A program made the position numbers and the translations under genes. A DNA stretch of 64,000 nucleotides from Desulfomicrobium sp. UBA5193 (GTDB taxonomy: Bacteria > Desulfobacterota > Desulfovibrionia > Desulfovibrionales > Desulfomicrobiaceae). Below the pieces are notes generated by a model. It did no database searches. It had not been told where the DNA came from and was given only the letters and a program-made list of their open reading frames with translations. The DNA is taken from assembly GCA_002412965.1 (NCBI GenBank), contig DHWB01000003.1, forward strand, positions 52,504-116,503, given 5' to 3'. Below are positions 34,723 through 42,820 of the stretch, in pieces (the stretch's first letter is position 1; every line of letters begins with the position of its first letter).

Positions 34723-35478
34723 ATGAAGCGGATTATAAATATTTCCCACACGAAGTATTTTTTACTTCTGACAAGCTTGTTTTGTATTGAATTCATCATT
34801 CTCGCTTTCGAGCCGCATGACCGGAAAGACTGGGCGCTGGAAAATTTTCTGGTCGTTGTTTTTTTTGTTTTCATGTTCCTTTCCGCGAAGAAATTTCCAT
34901 TTTCCAGAATCTCCTACACGCTTATTTTCATTTTTCTGGCCATTCATGAACTCGGGTCACACTACACATATTCGGAAGTTCCCTACGATGCCTGGTTCTC
35001 GAGCGTATTCGGGACAACGTTCAATGCGCTCATAGGGTGGGAGCGCAACAACTTCGACCGCATCGTGCATTTTTTGTACGGCCTGCTTCTGGCCTATCCC
35101 ATTCGTGAGATATATTTTCGCATGGCCAATGCGGACGGGTTCTGGGGCTATTTTTTGCCGCTGGACTTTGCCATGTCCACCTCGATGCTGTATGAGCTTA
35201 TCGAGTGGGCCGCGGCGGAGTTCTTCGGCGGGGACTTGGGCATCGCCTATCTGGGCACCCAGGGTGACGTCTGGGACGCGCACAAGGACATGGCCCTGGC
35301 CAGCCTCGGCGCGCTCATCGCCATGCTCATCACCCTGGGGCTGAACATGTATCTGCAGAAGGATTTCGCGCGCGAATGGTCCCGAAGTCTGGAGGTCAAG
35401 CATCCCGAACCGCTGGGAGAAGACGAGATGGCCCGGATGCTGGATGAGAAGAACAGGAGCGGCGGGATGGAGCCGTGA
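34723..35478 (+). CDS. DUF2238 membrane protein (YjdF-like)
   Basis: A 251-residue integral membrane protein with about six helices, ending in a hydrophilic tail of about 45 residues. The family block HELGSHYTYSEVPYDAW and the later FDRIVHFLYGLLLAYP are characteristic; conserved His, Glu and Asp residues in them could bind a metal. The function is unknown. The GGGAGAGCC site precedes the ATG. A terminator follows directly, so it is monocistronic. Base composition at the 5' end is more AT-rich than in neighbouring genes. Confidence 0.85.
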   Translation: MKRIINISHTKYFLLLTSLFCIEFIILAFEPHDRKDWALENFLVVVFFVFMFLSAKKFPFSRISYTLIFIFLAIHELGSHYTYSEVPYDAWFSSVFGTTFNALIGWERNNFDRIVHFLYGLLLAYPIREIYFRMANADGFWGYFLPLDFAMSTSMLYELIEWAAAEFFGGDLGIAYLGTQGDVWDAHKDMALASLGALIAMLITLGLNMYLQKDFAREWSRSLEVKHPEPLGEDEMARMLDEKNRSGGMEP

Positions 35479-35504
35479 CCGCATCTCGGCAGCCTTTGAA
35501 AACG

Positions 35505-35532
35505 ACCCGGGTCCATGGATCCGGGTTTTTTG
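35505..35532 (+). terminator. Terminator after the DUF2238 gene
   Basis: ACCCGG/CCGGGT stem enclosing the palindrome TCCATGGA, followed by six T residues. Confidence 0.88.
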
Positions 35533-35533
35533 T

Positions 35534-36009
35534 TGCGGGTATGGCAAATATGACGGTTTTTGGTGACGGATTTATTTCAAAAAAAGCTTTTGAAATATGT
35601 TCGATCATGAATTCAGCGTGTTATAAAGCAAATATACTGGTTTTTGCTTGGAACGCTTGTTGCTGTTCATCTTACTGCAAAAACGAAAAGAGATAGCGAT
35701 TAATTCGGGATTTTGCTCACGGCGCTTCTCGTCATGGGTTCATCTTTCAACTACGCTCAAGAAACTGCCATCGCTCTGGAATATCAGATGTGTGAGAAAC
35801 ACGGGAAGAGCCGTCCTGATTCATAGAGGGATGGATTGATGTGTTTTAAGACATGACCTGAGGAATGGCTAACACTCGACAAATATTCTGAGGCAAATCC
35901 TGATAAATCAAGTCGCCTGGTGCTTGATGTCCTGTGCCTTGAGATGGCCAAACCAAATTGGAAGAAGTGAGGAAGAGGCTATGAAATTGAAGAAGGAGGC
36001 TTGATCCAC
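35534..36009. other. AT-rich intergenic region before the polyketide cluster
   Basis: About 475 bases without a supportable gene and clearly richer in A and T than the surroundings. Near its end is a 7-codon ORF (35981-36004, MKLKKEA) with its own GAGGAAGAGG site; its stop overlaps the spacer of the U32 gene's ribosome binding region, so it might act as a coupling ORF. I see no transposase remnant or direct repeat. Confidence 0.4.
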
Positions 36010-37248
36010 ATGCCGACCGAGCCGAACGGTTCCAGCCGCGCCCACTCTGCAACGAGATTTTCACTGGCGGCGAATTATGATCCTGACCTGGTTCCGGCGC
36101 TCAAAGCGTACCCGGTTGATGAAGTGTACGGCAAGTTGCCGGGCGACGGTATCAGTGGCGGCCGTCCCCGCTACCTGGCCACGCCGCTCTCCGAAGCAAA
36201 TCTGCGGCATTATGTCAGCCTGCTGGGCGAGCAGGGCATTGCCTTCAATTATCTCCTGAACGGCGCCTGTTTCGGCAACCGCGAATGGACACGCCCCTGG
36301 CAGAAACGGGTCACGGCCCTCCTGACCACTCTGGGGGACCTCGGTGTGCGCCGGGTGACCGTGTCCACCCCTTTTTTGCTGGAATTGGTCAAACGCCGCT
36401 TTCCCGAGTTCCGGGTCAGGGTCGGGATCTACGCCCAGGTGGATACGCCCCGGCGAGCCCGTTTCTGGGAGGATCTCGGGGCGGACGCCATTGTTTTGGA
36501 GAGCTTTTCCATCAACCGGAATTTTCCGCGCCTTGAGGCCATCCGGCAGGCGGTCGATTGCGAGCTGGAACTGATCGCGAACCACAGCTGCCTCCTGAAC
36601 TGCCCGCTGCAGAGCTATCATCAGAACGGTTTCGCCCATGCCTCAGACGACACCGGCACTCTATTCATCGATTATTGCCTGATGCGCTGCTCGCGAACGC
36701 GTCTTGCGGATCCGTCGCAATTCATCAAATCGGCCTGGATCAGGCCGGAAGATCTCCCCGTTTATGAAGCAATGGGATATACGACATTCAAACTTCTGGA
36801 ACGCGGGATTCCATCGGCCGAGTTGCTGCGGCGCGTCAAAGCCTACAGTGAGCGGCGGTTCGAAGGGAATCTGGCCGAGCTGCTGCTCTCGTATGGTTTC
36901 AAGGAACCGGTCCGCAAGGAGTCTCGCTGGATGCTGCGTCATTTTTGGAAACCAAGGCAGGTGAGCCCGCTGCGGCTCAAGCCGCTGACCGACCTGGCGC
37001 GGCTGCAAGGCTGGCTCTCGCCGCTGGCCGAGAGCCCGATCCGCATAGACGCGTCGCGGATCCCGGATACGTTCCTGGACGGTTTTCGCGCCCGGGACTG
37101 CGCCTCCCTGGACTGCGGAACATGTGGCTATTGCGAGGGGATTGCCGCGCAGGCAGTTTCAATTTCGTCCGGGTACCGGGCCGAGGTGCTTAGAAAATAC
37201 GAAGAGATGGATGAAGCCATGGCAACGGGAGGACTCTGGGGTGTTTGA
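36010..37248 (+). CDS. U32-family protein (UbiU/UbiV/RlhA superfamily)
   Basis: A 412-residue protein. U32 proteins are Fe-S enzymes; UbiU/UbiV and the RNA-modifying members introduce hydroxyl groups without oxygen, using prephenate as donor. Cysteine groups that could hold the cluster are HSCLLNCPLQ (about residue 196), DYCLMRCS (about 222) and a C-terminal CGTCGYCEG. The barrel blocks SINRNFPRLEAI and GYTTFKLLERGIPS are visible. The ATG at 36010 follows GAAGGAGG by 10 bases; a TTG at 36001 is too close. The stop codon overlaps the GTG of the methyltransferase gene. Hydroxylation of the polyketide product is my inference from the neighbouring genes. Confidence 0.75.
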   Translation: MPTEPNGSSRAHSATRFSLAANYDPDLVPALKAYPVDEVYGKLPGDGISGGRPRYLATPLSEANLRHYVSLLGEQGIAFNYLLNGACFGNREWTRPWQKRVTALLTTLGDLGVRRVTVSTPFLLELVKRRFPEFRVRVGIYAQVDTPRRARFWEDLGADAIVLESFSINRNFPRLEAIRQAVDCELELIANHSCLLNCPLQSYHQNGFAHASDDTGTLFIDYCLMRCSRTRLADPSQFIKSAWIRPEDLPVYEAMGYTTFKLLERGIPSAELLRRVKAYSERRFEGNLAELLLSYGFKEPVRKESRWMLRHFWKPRQVSPLRLKPLTDLARLQGWLSPLAESPIRIDASRIPDTFLDGFRARDCASLDCGTCGYCEGIAAQAVSISSGYRAEVLRKYEEMDEAMATGGLWGV

Positions 37249-37965
37249 TTCCCGCGCAACAGCGCACGAATTTTTGGATCGGCCGGACTGTGACCCGGAA
37301 CTGGCCGCCGCGAGCTACCGTTTCATGGAGATGGTCAATGGCTGTTTCGGAGGCATCTCGGGTCGTGCGGCGTTTTCTGCACGCCGAAACGGCGGGGCAT
37401 CATGGTGCGGCCCCGCTGCGGGTGCTCGACATCGGTTCGGGCAGCTGTGACATCCCGCTCGCGGTGAGCCGGTGGGCGCAGGTGCGCGGCATTCCCTTGC
37501 ATTTCACGTGCTTGGAAATGGCCGATCATGCGATGGACATCGCGCGCGGACAGCTCGCAAAAGCAGGCGACCCGGCGGTGCGGTTGCTGCAGGAAGACGT
37601 CTTCAGTCACCACCCTTTGGAACCGTACGATTGCGCCGTGGCATCCATGTGCTTCCATCATTTCAGCAATGAACACATCCTCGCGCTGCTGCGGCGGCTG
37701 CGAGGTTTCGTGCACGGCAGCGTACTGATCAACGACCTGCGGCGCTCAGGGCTGGCGGACTTTGCTGCGCGGTTGCTGCTGACGGGGACCGGCATGTCGG
37801 CCGGAGTCCGCCATGACGCCCTGCTTTCCATTAGACGCGGTTTCAAGATCCCTGAACTCAGGGCTTTATTGCGAGCAACTCGACGGGGTCACGGTTTCGG
37901 TGGCTCCGGCCCGCTGGTTTCGGGTTGCCGCCATCATTCGATACAATAAGGGAGAACACGTATGA
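37241..37965 (+). pseudogene. Class I methyltransferase with two frameshifts, part of the PKS cluster
   Basis: The gene starts with GTG at 37241, overlapping the U32 stop, and its reconstructed stop TGA (37963-37965) overlaps the ATG of the polyketide synthase. Both junctions show where it began and ended. The frame breaks twice: near 37358 (FGGI continues as RVVRRFL one base later) and near 37866 (PELRA continues as YCEQLDGV one base later). Each is explained by one extra T. Repaired, it encodes about 240 residues with motif I VLDIGSGSCDI and the helix-rich N-terminus of UbiE/COQ5-like and PKS-associated methyltransferases. As sequenced it cannot give a full protein, so it is a recent pseudogene or contains two sequencing errors. 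Confidence 0.78.
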
Positions 37966-39047
37966 ACAGCGTCATCCTCAGGGGCCTGGGCACGGCCACG
38001 CCGCCCCTTTATGCGACACAAGAGGAGGCCTATGAGTTTTTCAACACGCGGTATCCCTTAAAACAGACTGAACAGGATCTGTACCGCCGCATCCTTCTGG
38101 ATGGGAAAATCAAGGGCCGCTATCTGGGAATGGAGACCACGGAGGACGCTCTTGAAACCAATCCCGACAAACTCCTGGGCCGCTTCCTCACCTACGGGCG
38201 CTCCACGGCCGTCGCCGCCGCGCGCGAGGCCCTTGCGGAGGCCGGCGTCGAACCCGCCGAGATCGCGGGTCTGATCGTCAACACCTGCACCGGCTACCTC
38301 TGTCCGGGCCTGTCCTCATATATCGCACAGGATCTGGGGCTTCGGACTTCCATCCGTTTCCAGGACCTGATGGGCATGGGGTGCGGCGCGGCCCTGCCGA
38401 ATCTTGAATCCGCCGCGGGCATGCTGGTGCGCAGTGTGGAGGGCCCGGTCCTGAGCATTGCGGTGGAGGTCTGCACGGCCACCATGTTCCCCAGCCATGA
38501 TCCGGAACAGGTGGTGAGCAATTGCATCTTCGGTGACGGCGCGGCCGCAGCGGTGCTCGACCTCCTGCCTGATGACCGTCCGGGCGGTCTGGCGCGCATG
38601 GTGGACTTTGCCACCGGGCTGTTTCCCAAACACCGCGCGGAGCTGTGTTACCGGACCGAAGGAGGCCTTTTGCGGAATCACCTGAGCATGCGTGTGCCGA
38701 TCATCGGGGCGCGCACCGGCAAGGAGGTGGCATCCCGGCTTCTGGCCTGGCACGGCCTCTCGGCCAGTGACATCGACTGGTGGGCGGTGCATCCGGGCGG
38801 CACGGTCGTGCTGGACCAGGTCTCCAAGGAACTGGAGCTCACCCGCGAGGATCTGCGTTTTTCCTACGACGTCTTCCAAAACTACGGCAACATGTCGTCG
38901 CCTACGGTCCTGTTTGTGCTGCGGAAACTTCTCGACAGTGGTCTTGCAAAGCCAGGCCAGAGGGGCATGCTCCTCGCGTTTGGCGTCGGTTTCTCCGCCT
39001 TTGCGGGGCTCATCGAATTTACCGGCACCCCTTCAAGGGTTTGCTAG
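37962..39047 (+). CDS. Type III polyketide synthase (chalcone/stilbene synthase family)
   Basis: A 361-residue thiolase-fold enzyme that extends an acyl-CoA starter with malonyl-CoA and cyclises it, typically giving alkylresorcinols or alkylpyrones in bacteria. The catalytic triad is complete: Cys141 in MGMGCGAALP, His277 in WAVHPGG and Asn310 in NYGNMSSP. The GFG-type loop near the end reads AFGVGFSAF. Translation is coupled to the methyltransferase (ATGA overlap). The starter is probably a fatty acyl-CoA (inference). Also possible is an uncharacterised KASIII-like enzyme, but NYGNMSSP and the length favour type III PKS. Confidence 0.9.
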   Translation: MNSVILRGLGTATPPLYATQEEAYEFFNTRYPLKQTEQDLYRRILLDGKIKGRYLGMETTEDALETNPDKLLGRFLTYGRSTAVAAAREALAEAGVEPAEIAGLIVNTCTGYLCPGLSSYIAQDLGLRTSIRFQDLMGMGCGAALPNLESAAGMLVRSVEGPVLSIAVEVCTATMFPSHDPEQVVSNCIFGDGAAAAVLDLLPDDRPGGLARMVDFATGLFPKHRAELCYRTEGGLLRNHLSMRVPIIGARTGKEVASRLLAWHGLSASDIDWWAVHPGGTVVLDQVSKELELTREDLRFSYDVFQNYGNMSSPTVLFVLRKLLDSGLAKPGQRGMLLAFGVGFSAFAGLIEFTGTPSRVC

Positions 39048-39079
39048 GCGATGAAATCAAAATTTAAAGGAGTTATGGG

Positions 39080-41821
39080 ATGACCGCCAAAAAAGTCGAC
39101 GAACAGCATCCGGAGAAAGCCTGGCACAGTCTTTCCGCCGAAGAGGTGCTGGAGCACTTGAACTCCGCGGCGACCGGACTTTCGGCGGCGGAGGCGGCGA
39201 CGCGCCTCGCGGCCAACGGCCCGAATGAGTTGAAAGAAGGCAAGCCCATCAGCCCGTTGCAGATTTTGCTCGATCAATTCAAAAGCCTCATCATCTGGAT
39301 TCTCATCGCTGCCGGCGTGCTTTCTGGGGTGATGGGCGAAGTCGTGGACGCCATCGCCATTTTCGCCATCGTTGTCTTGAACGCCGTCATCGGTTTCTAC
39401 CAGGAGTTCAACGCGGAGAAGTCCATCGCGGCCCTCAAAAAGATGACCGCGCCCCATGCCAAGGTGCGGCGAGATGGGGCCATCATGTCGATTTTGGCCT
39501 CGGAAATCGTGACCGGGGACATCCTTGTGCTGGAAGCGGGGGACTTGGTCGCGGCCGATGCACGGCTTCTGCAAGCGGCGTCGCTCAAGTGCATTGAATC
39601 CGCGCTGACCGGCGAATCGGTCGGGGTGATGAAACAGCCCGAAGCGCTGGCACAGGGCGAGGTTCCCTTGGGCGACCGTACAAACATGCTCTTCATGGGG
39701 ACCAGTGTCGCGGCCGGTACCGGTCAGGCCGTCATCGTGGGCACCGCGATGCGGACCGAACTGGGCCGCATCGCGGGACTGCTTGAACAGGAGAGCGAGG
39801 ACGAGGGGACGCCGCTGCAGAAGAAACTCGATGCGGTCGGCCACATTCTGGTCTGGGCGGCCCTTGGCATCGTCGCGCTGCTTTTCGGGCTCGGGATGCT
39901 GCGCGGGACGGATATCTATGAATTGATCATGACCTCGGTCAGCCTTGCCGTGGCCGCCGTGCCGGAAGGCTTGCCGACCGTGGTCACCGTTGCGCTGGCC
40001 CTCGGCGTGCTGCGCATGTCCCGCCGTCAGGCGCTGGTGCGCAAGCTGCCGGCGGTGGAGACGCTGGGCTCGACGACGGTCATCTGCACGGACAAGACCG
40101 GCACCCTCACGGCGGGAGAAATGACCGTGCGCGCGTTGTATGTTTCCGGCCTGAGCTATGAAGTCACCGGTGACGACTACGGGCCGGACGGCGAGGTGCT
40201 CATCGAAGGCCGCACGCCGGATGAGCAGCACAAGGCTCCGCTGCTCGAATTTGCGACGGTCCTCATCGGCAGCAACAATTCGCATCTCGTTCAGGAGGAA
40301 GGCGCGTGGAAAACCGTTGGCGATCCCACCGAAGGCGCGATGCTTTCGGCTGGCGCCAAGGCTGGCGGCGACCGGGATCGCATTGAGCGGGAGCTGCCCA
40401 AAGAGCATGAGATTCCATTCGACTCCGACCGCAAACGGAGCACGGTGATCCGCAGGATGCCGGACGGCAGGCTGCGCGCCCTGATCAACGGGGCTCCGGA
40501 CATGCTCCTTGCGCTCTGCACGCAGATCTACACCAGCGACGGGGTCCGGCCCATGACTGATGAGGACAGGCAGGGCATCGAGGCTCAAAATGACGCCATG
40601 GCCAGCCAAGCCTTGCGTGTGCTCGGTTCGGCCTACCGCGACCTGGACAGCGTCTCGTCAGCAAACCTTGATGCGGACACCGTGGAGCGCGAACTCGTGT
40701 TCGTCGGCTTGACGGGAATGTACGATCCGCCGCGCGAAGAGGCCAAGGACGCCGTGGCCAAGTGCCGCGCCGCCGGCATCCGGGTGGTGATGATCACCGG
40801 CGACCATCCGCACACCGCAACGGCAATCGCGCAGGAGCTCAACCTTGCCTCGGGCGACCACGTTGCAGTCTCCGGTGTCCAACTGGACGCCATGAGCGAC
40901 GATGAACTCCGGCAGCGGGCTGCGCAGGCTTGCGTCTATGCCCGCGTCTCGGCCGCGCACAAGCTGCGCATTGTTCACGCCTTGAAAGCCAATGGCGACA
41001 TCGTGGCCATGACCGGAGACGGGGTGAACGATGCCCCCGCCATCAAAGGCGCGGATATCGGCATCGCCATGGGCAATACAGGTACGGAGGTCACCAAGCA
41101 GGCGGCGGACATGATCATCACCGATGACAATTTCGCCACGATCGTCGCCGCCGTGGAAGAAGGCCGGGGCATCTACGACAACATCCGCAAGACGCTCCAG
41201 TACCTGCTGGCAGGCAACAGCGCGGAGCTCTTGCTCATGTTCGCAGGCGTGCTCCTGGACCTCCCGGCCCCGCTCATGCCCATTCACCTGCTCTGGATCA
41301 ATCTCGTCACGGATGGCCTGCCCGCGCTGTGCCTGGCCACCGACCGCATCGACCCGGATGTGATGGCGCGCAATCCTCGGCCCCGTTCGGAAAGCATCAC
41401 GGATGCCAAGTTCGTGCGTTCCATGGTTTTCACAGGCTTCCTTACGGCGGGCGTCGCCTTTGCGGTCTATTATCACGGATTGCAGACTGGAACCACGGAA
41501 AGCGCCCGTTCAGCCGCTTTCGCCGTGCTGGTTTTCGCCGAGTTGCTGCGCTCCTTCGGTGCCCGCAGCGAGACGAAACCGATCTGGCGCATTCCCTTTT
41601 TCTCGAACCGCCCTCTGATCATCGTGGTCGCCATATCCTTCGGCTTGCAAATCTGGAGTCAGCATAACGAGACCTTTGGCCGTTTCCTGAAGTCGTCATA
41701 TCTGCCGCTGACGGATTCTCTCCTGATTCTCGGCCTGGGCTTCATTCCCCTCCTGGCTCTGGAAATGGTGAAAGTGGTGCGGCAGACCCCTGCGGCAGGG
41801 AAGAATCGGACATTTCCCTGA
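39080..41821 (+). CDS. P-type cation ATPase (calcium-ATPase-like, P2)
   Basis: A 913-residue membrane pump. An N-terminal cation-ATPase domain is followed by the actuator motif TGES (about residue 177), the M4 motif AAVPEGLP, the phosphorylation site DKTGTLT (about Asp338), the KGAP-equivalent NGAPD, and the hinge MTGDGVNDAPAIKGADIGIAMG. The C-terminal helices contain NLVTDGLPALCLATD. The PEGLP motif and this M6 sequence are typical of calcium or calcium/manganese pumps; sodium transport is also possible. It starts 32 bases after the PKS gene with AAGGAG, so it may be read from the same transcript. Confidence 0.92.
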   Translation: MTAKKVDEQHPEKAWHSLSAEEVLEHLNSAATGLSAAEAATRLAANGPNELKEGKPISPLQILLDQFKSLIIWILIAAGVLSGVMGEVVDAIAIFAIVVLNAVIGFYQEFNAEKSIAALKKMTAPHAKVRRDGAIMSILASEIVTGDILVLEAGDLVAADARLLQAASLKCIESALTGESVGVMKQPEALAQGEVPLGDRTNMLFMGTSVAAGTGQAVIVGTAMRTELGRIAGLLEQESEDEGTPLQKKLDAVGHILVWAALGIVALLFGLGMLRGTDIYELIMTSVSLAVAAVPEGLPTVVTVALALGVLRMSRRQALVRKLPAVETLGSTTVICTDKTGTLTAGEMTVRALYVSGLSYEVTGDDYGPDGEVLIEGRTPDEQHKAPLLEFATVLIGSNNSHLVQEEGAWKTVGDPTEGAMLSAGAKAGGDRDRIERELPKEHEIPFDSDRKRSTVIRRMPDGRLRALINGAPDMLLALCTQIYTSDGVRPMTDEDRQGIEAQNDAMASQALRVLGSAYRDLDSVSSANLDADTVERELVFVGLTGMYDPPREEAKDAVAKCRAAGIRVVMITGDHPHTATAIAQELNLASGDHVAVSGVQLDAMSDDELRQRAAQACVYARVSAAHKLRIVHALKANGDIVAMTGDGVNDAPAIKGADIGIAMGNTGTEVTKQAADMIITDDNFATIVAAVEEGRGIYDNIRKTLQYLLAGNSAELLLMFAGVLLDLPAPLMPIHLLWINLVTDGLPALCLATDRIDPDVMARNPRPRSESITDAKFVRSMVFTGFLTAGVAFAVYYHGLQTGTTESARSAAFAVLVFAELLRSFGARSETKPIWRIPFFSNRPLIIVVAISFGLQIWSQHNETFGRFLKSSYLPLTDSLLILGLGFIPLLALEMVKVVRQTPAAGKNRTFP

Positions 41822-41894
41822 TCAAGCAACCACAGGCTGCGGCTCTGTCACATGCAACACAAATTGCCTGCGCACTTTACAAATTGTGAGGTGG

Positions 41895-42611
41895 CTAGTC
41901 GAAGGCCTTGTCCACGGTCCAGACCTCCCAGACCTTGCCGACCAGGCCGGGACCGGGGCTGAGGACCGGCTTGCCCGGCTTCCAGCCCGAAGGCGTGGCC
42001 TTGGTGCCCTTGCTCTCGCGCACCAGCTGGAAGGCCTGGATCTGGCGCAGGGTTTCGTTCACGTTGCGGCCAACGGGCGGAGTCAGCACCTCGAAGGCCT
42101 GCACGTTTCCGTCCGGGTCGATCAGAAAACGCCCGCGCACGTCCACGCCGCCCGCTTCGTCATAGATGCCGTACATCCTGCCCACATTGCCGCCGCCGTC
42201 GGAGAGCATGGGGAAGGGCACGGTCTTGGCGGTGATCATTTTCGAGAGCTCGTTGTCGACCCACATCTTGTGCACGAACATGCTGTCCGTGCTCATGGAC
42301 AGGACCTGCACTCCGAGCTTTGCGAATTCCGCGTGCTTCTCGGCGACCGCCGAGATTTCGGTCGCTCAGACAAAGGTGAAGTCGCCTGGGTAGAAGCACA
42401 ATACCACCCATTTCCCCAGGAAGTCGGACAGTCTGATGTTGGTGAAACCGCCGTTGAAGTATGCCGGGGCTGCGAAATCCGGTGCCTTTTTTCCTACCTG
42501 AATCATGGGGCGCGCTCCTGGGGCTGGTGTTGCCGCCGGTTGAAGTTCTTCCGGTGCCTGTTCGATCTCTACCGTGGGTCTGGTGCAGCCTGCTGCCAAT
42601 TCTTCTCCCAT
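41895..42611 (-). CDS. Selenocysteine-containing peroxiredoxin (in-frame UGA at residue 82)
   Basis: Reduces peroxides through a peroxidatic residue that here is encoded by TGA. Reading through 42366-42368 joins two halves in one frame: before it KWVVLCFYPGDFTFV, after it ATEISAVAEKHAEFAKLGV and LSMSTDSMFVHKMW. In homologues the position is Cys (FVCxTE). The whole frame is 239 codons and ends with TAG. A short hairpin just after the TGA fits a bacterial SECIS. No Cys is left in the part after Sec; the place of the AhpC resolving Cys reads KATPSGW, so it acts as a 1-Sec enzyme or uses an outside thiol. The start at 42611 has GGAGG. The alternative, a nonsense mutation, is less likely given the exact position. 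Confidence 0.85.
42338..42368 (-). promoter_or_regulatory. SECIS-like hairpin following the UGA codon
   Basis: On the coding strand, 17 bases after the TGA (42368-42366), is a GGTC tetraloop closed by a perfect 7-base stem TCTCGGC/GCCGAGA (42355-42338). The E. coli fdhF SECIS has a GGUC-containing apical loop at nearly the same distance, where SelB binds. An alternative pairing of GCGACCG with CGGTCGC in the same stretch is possible. The reading of UGA as Sec needs selB, selC, selA and selD, which are not in the window. Confidence 0.75.
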
Positions 42612-42764
42612 ATCCGACCTCCAAAGGTTTCATTGATGGTAACGATACGTTTTTCCAAAATGGATAGTTCAAGCTTATTTAATTGGAGTCGAAAGGACAA
42701 GGGGGGTGACGGTATTTCATCGATAAAAAGGGGAAATTGATGCGTGGTGGTGATGAATTCAAAT

Positions 42765-42797
42765 AAAAAAGGGGGCCCGGCGTTGGCCGAACCCCCT
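42765..42797 (-). terminator. Terminator after nrfA
   Basis: Minus-strand stem GGGGGTTCGGC with GCCGGGCCCCC around a CAAC loop, followed by six T residues. It lies 24 bases past the nrfA stop. Confidence 0.93.
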
Positions 42798-42820
42798 GAC
42801 GATTGGGTAAACTGGGCTCT

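Noticed and set aside
35534..36000. Insertion-sequence remnant in the AT-rich region
   Set aside because: No inverted ends, target duplication or transposase-like frame was found.
37350..37370. Programmed frameshift or recoding in the PKS-cluster methyltransferase
   Set aside because: No slippery heptamer, downstream stem-loop or internal SD-like sequence is evident at either break, and two shifts in the same direction would be needed. Mutation or sequencing error is simpler.
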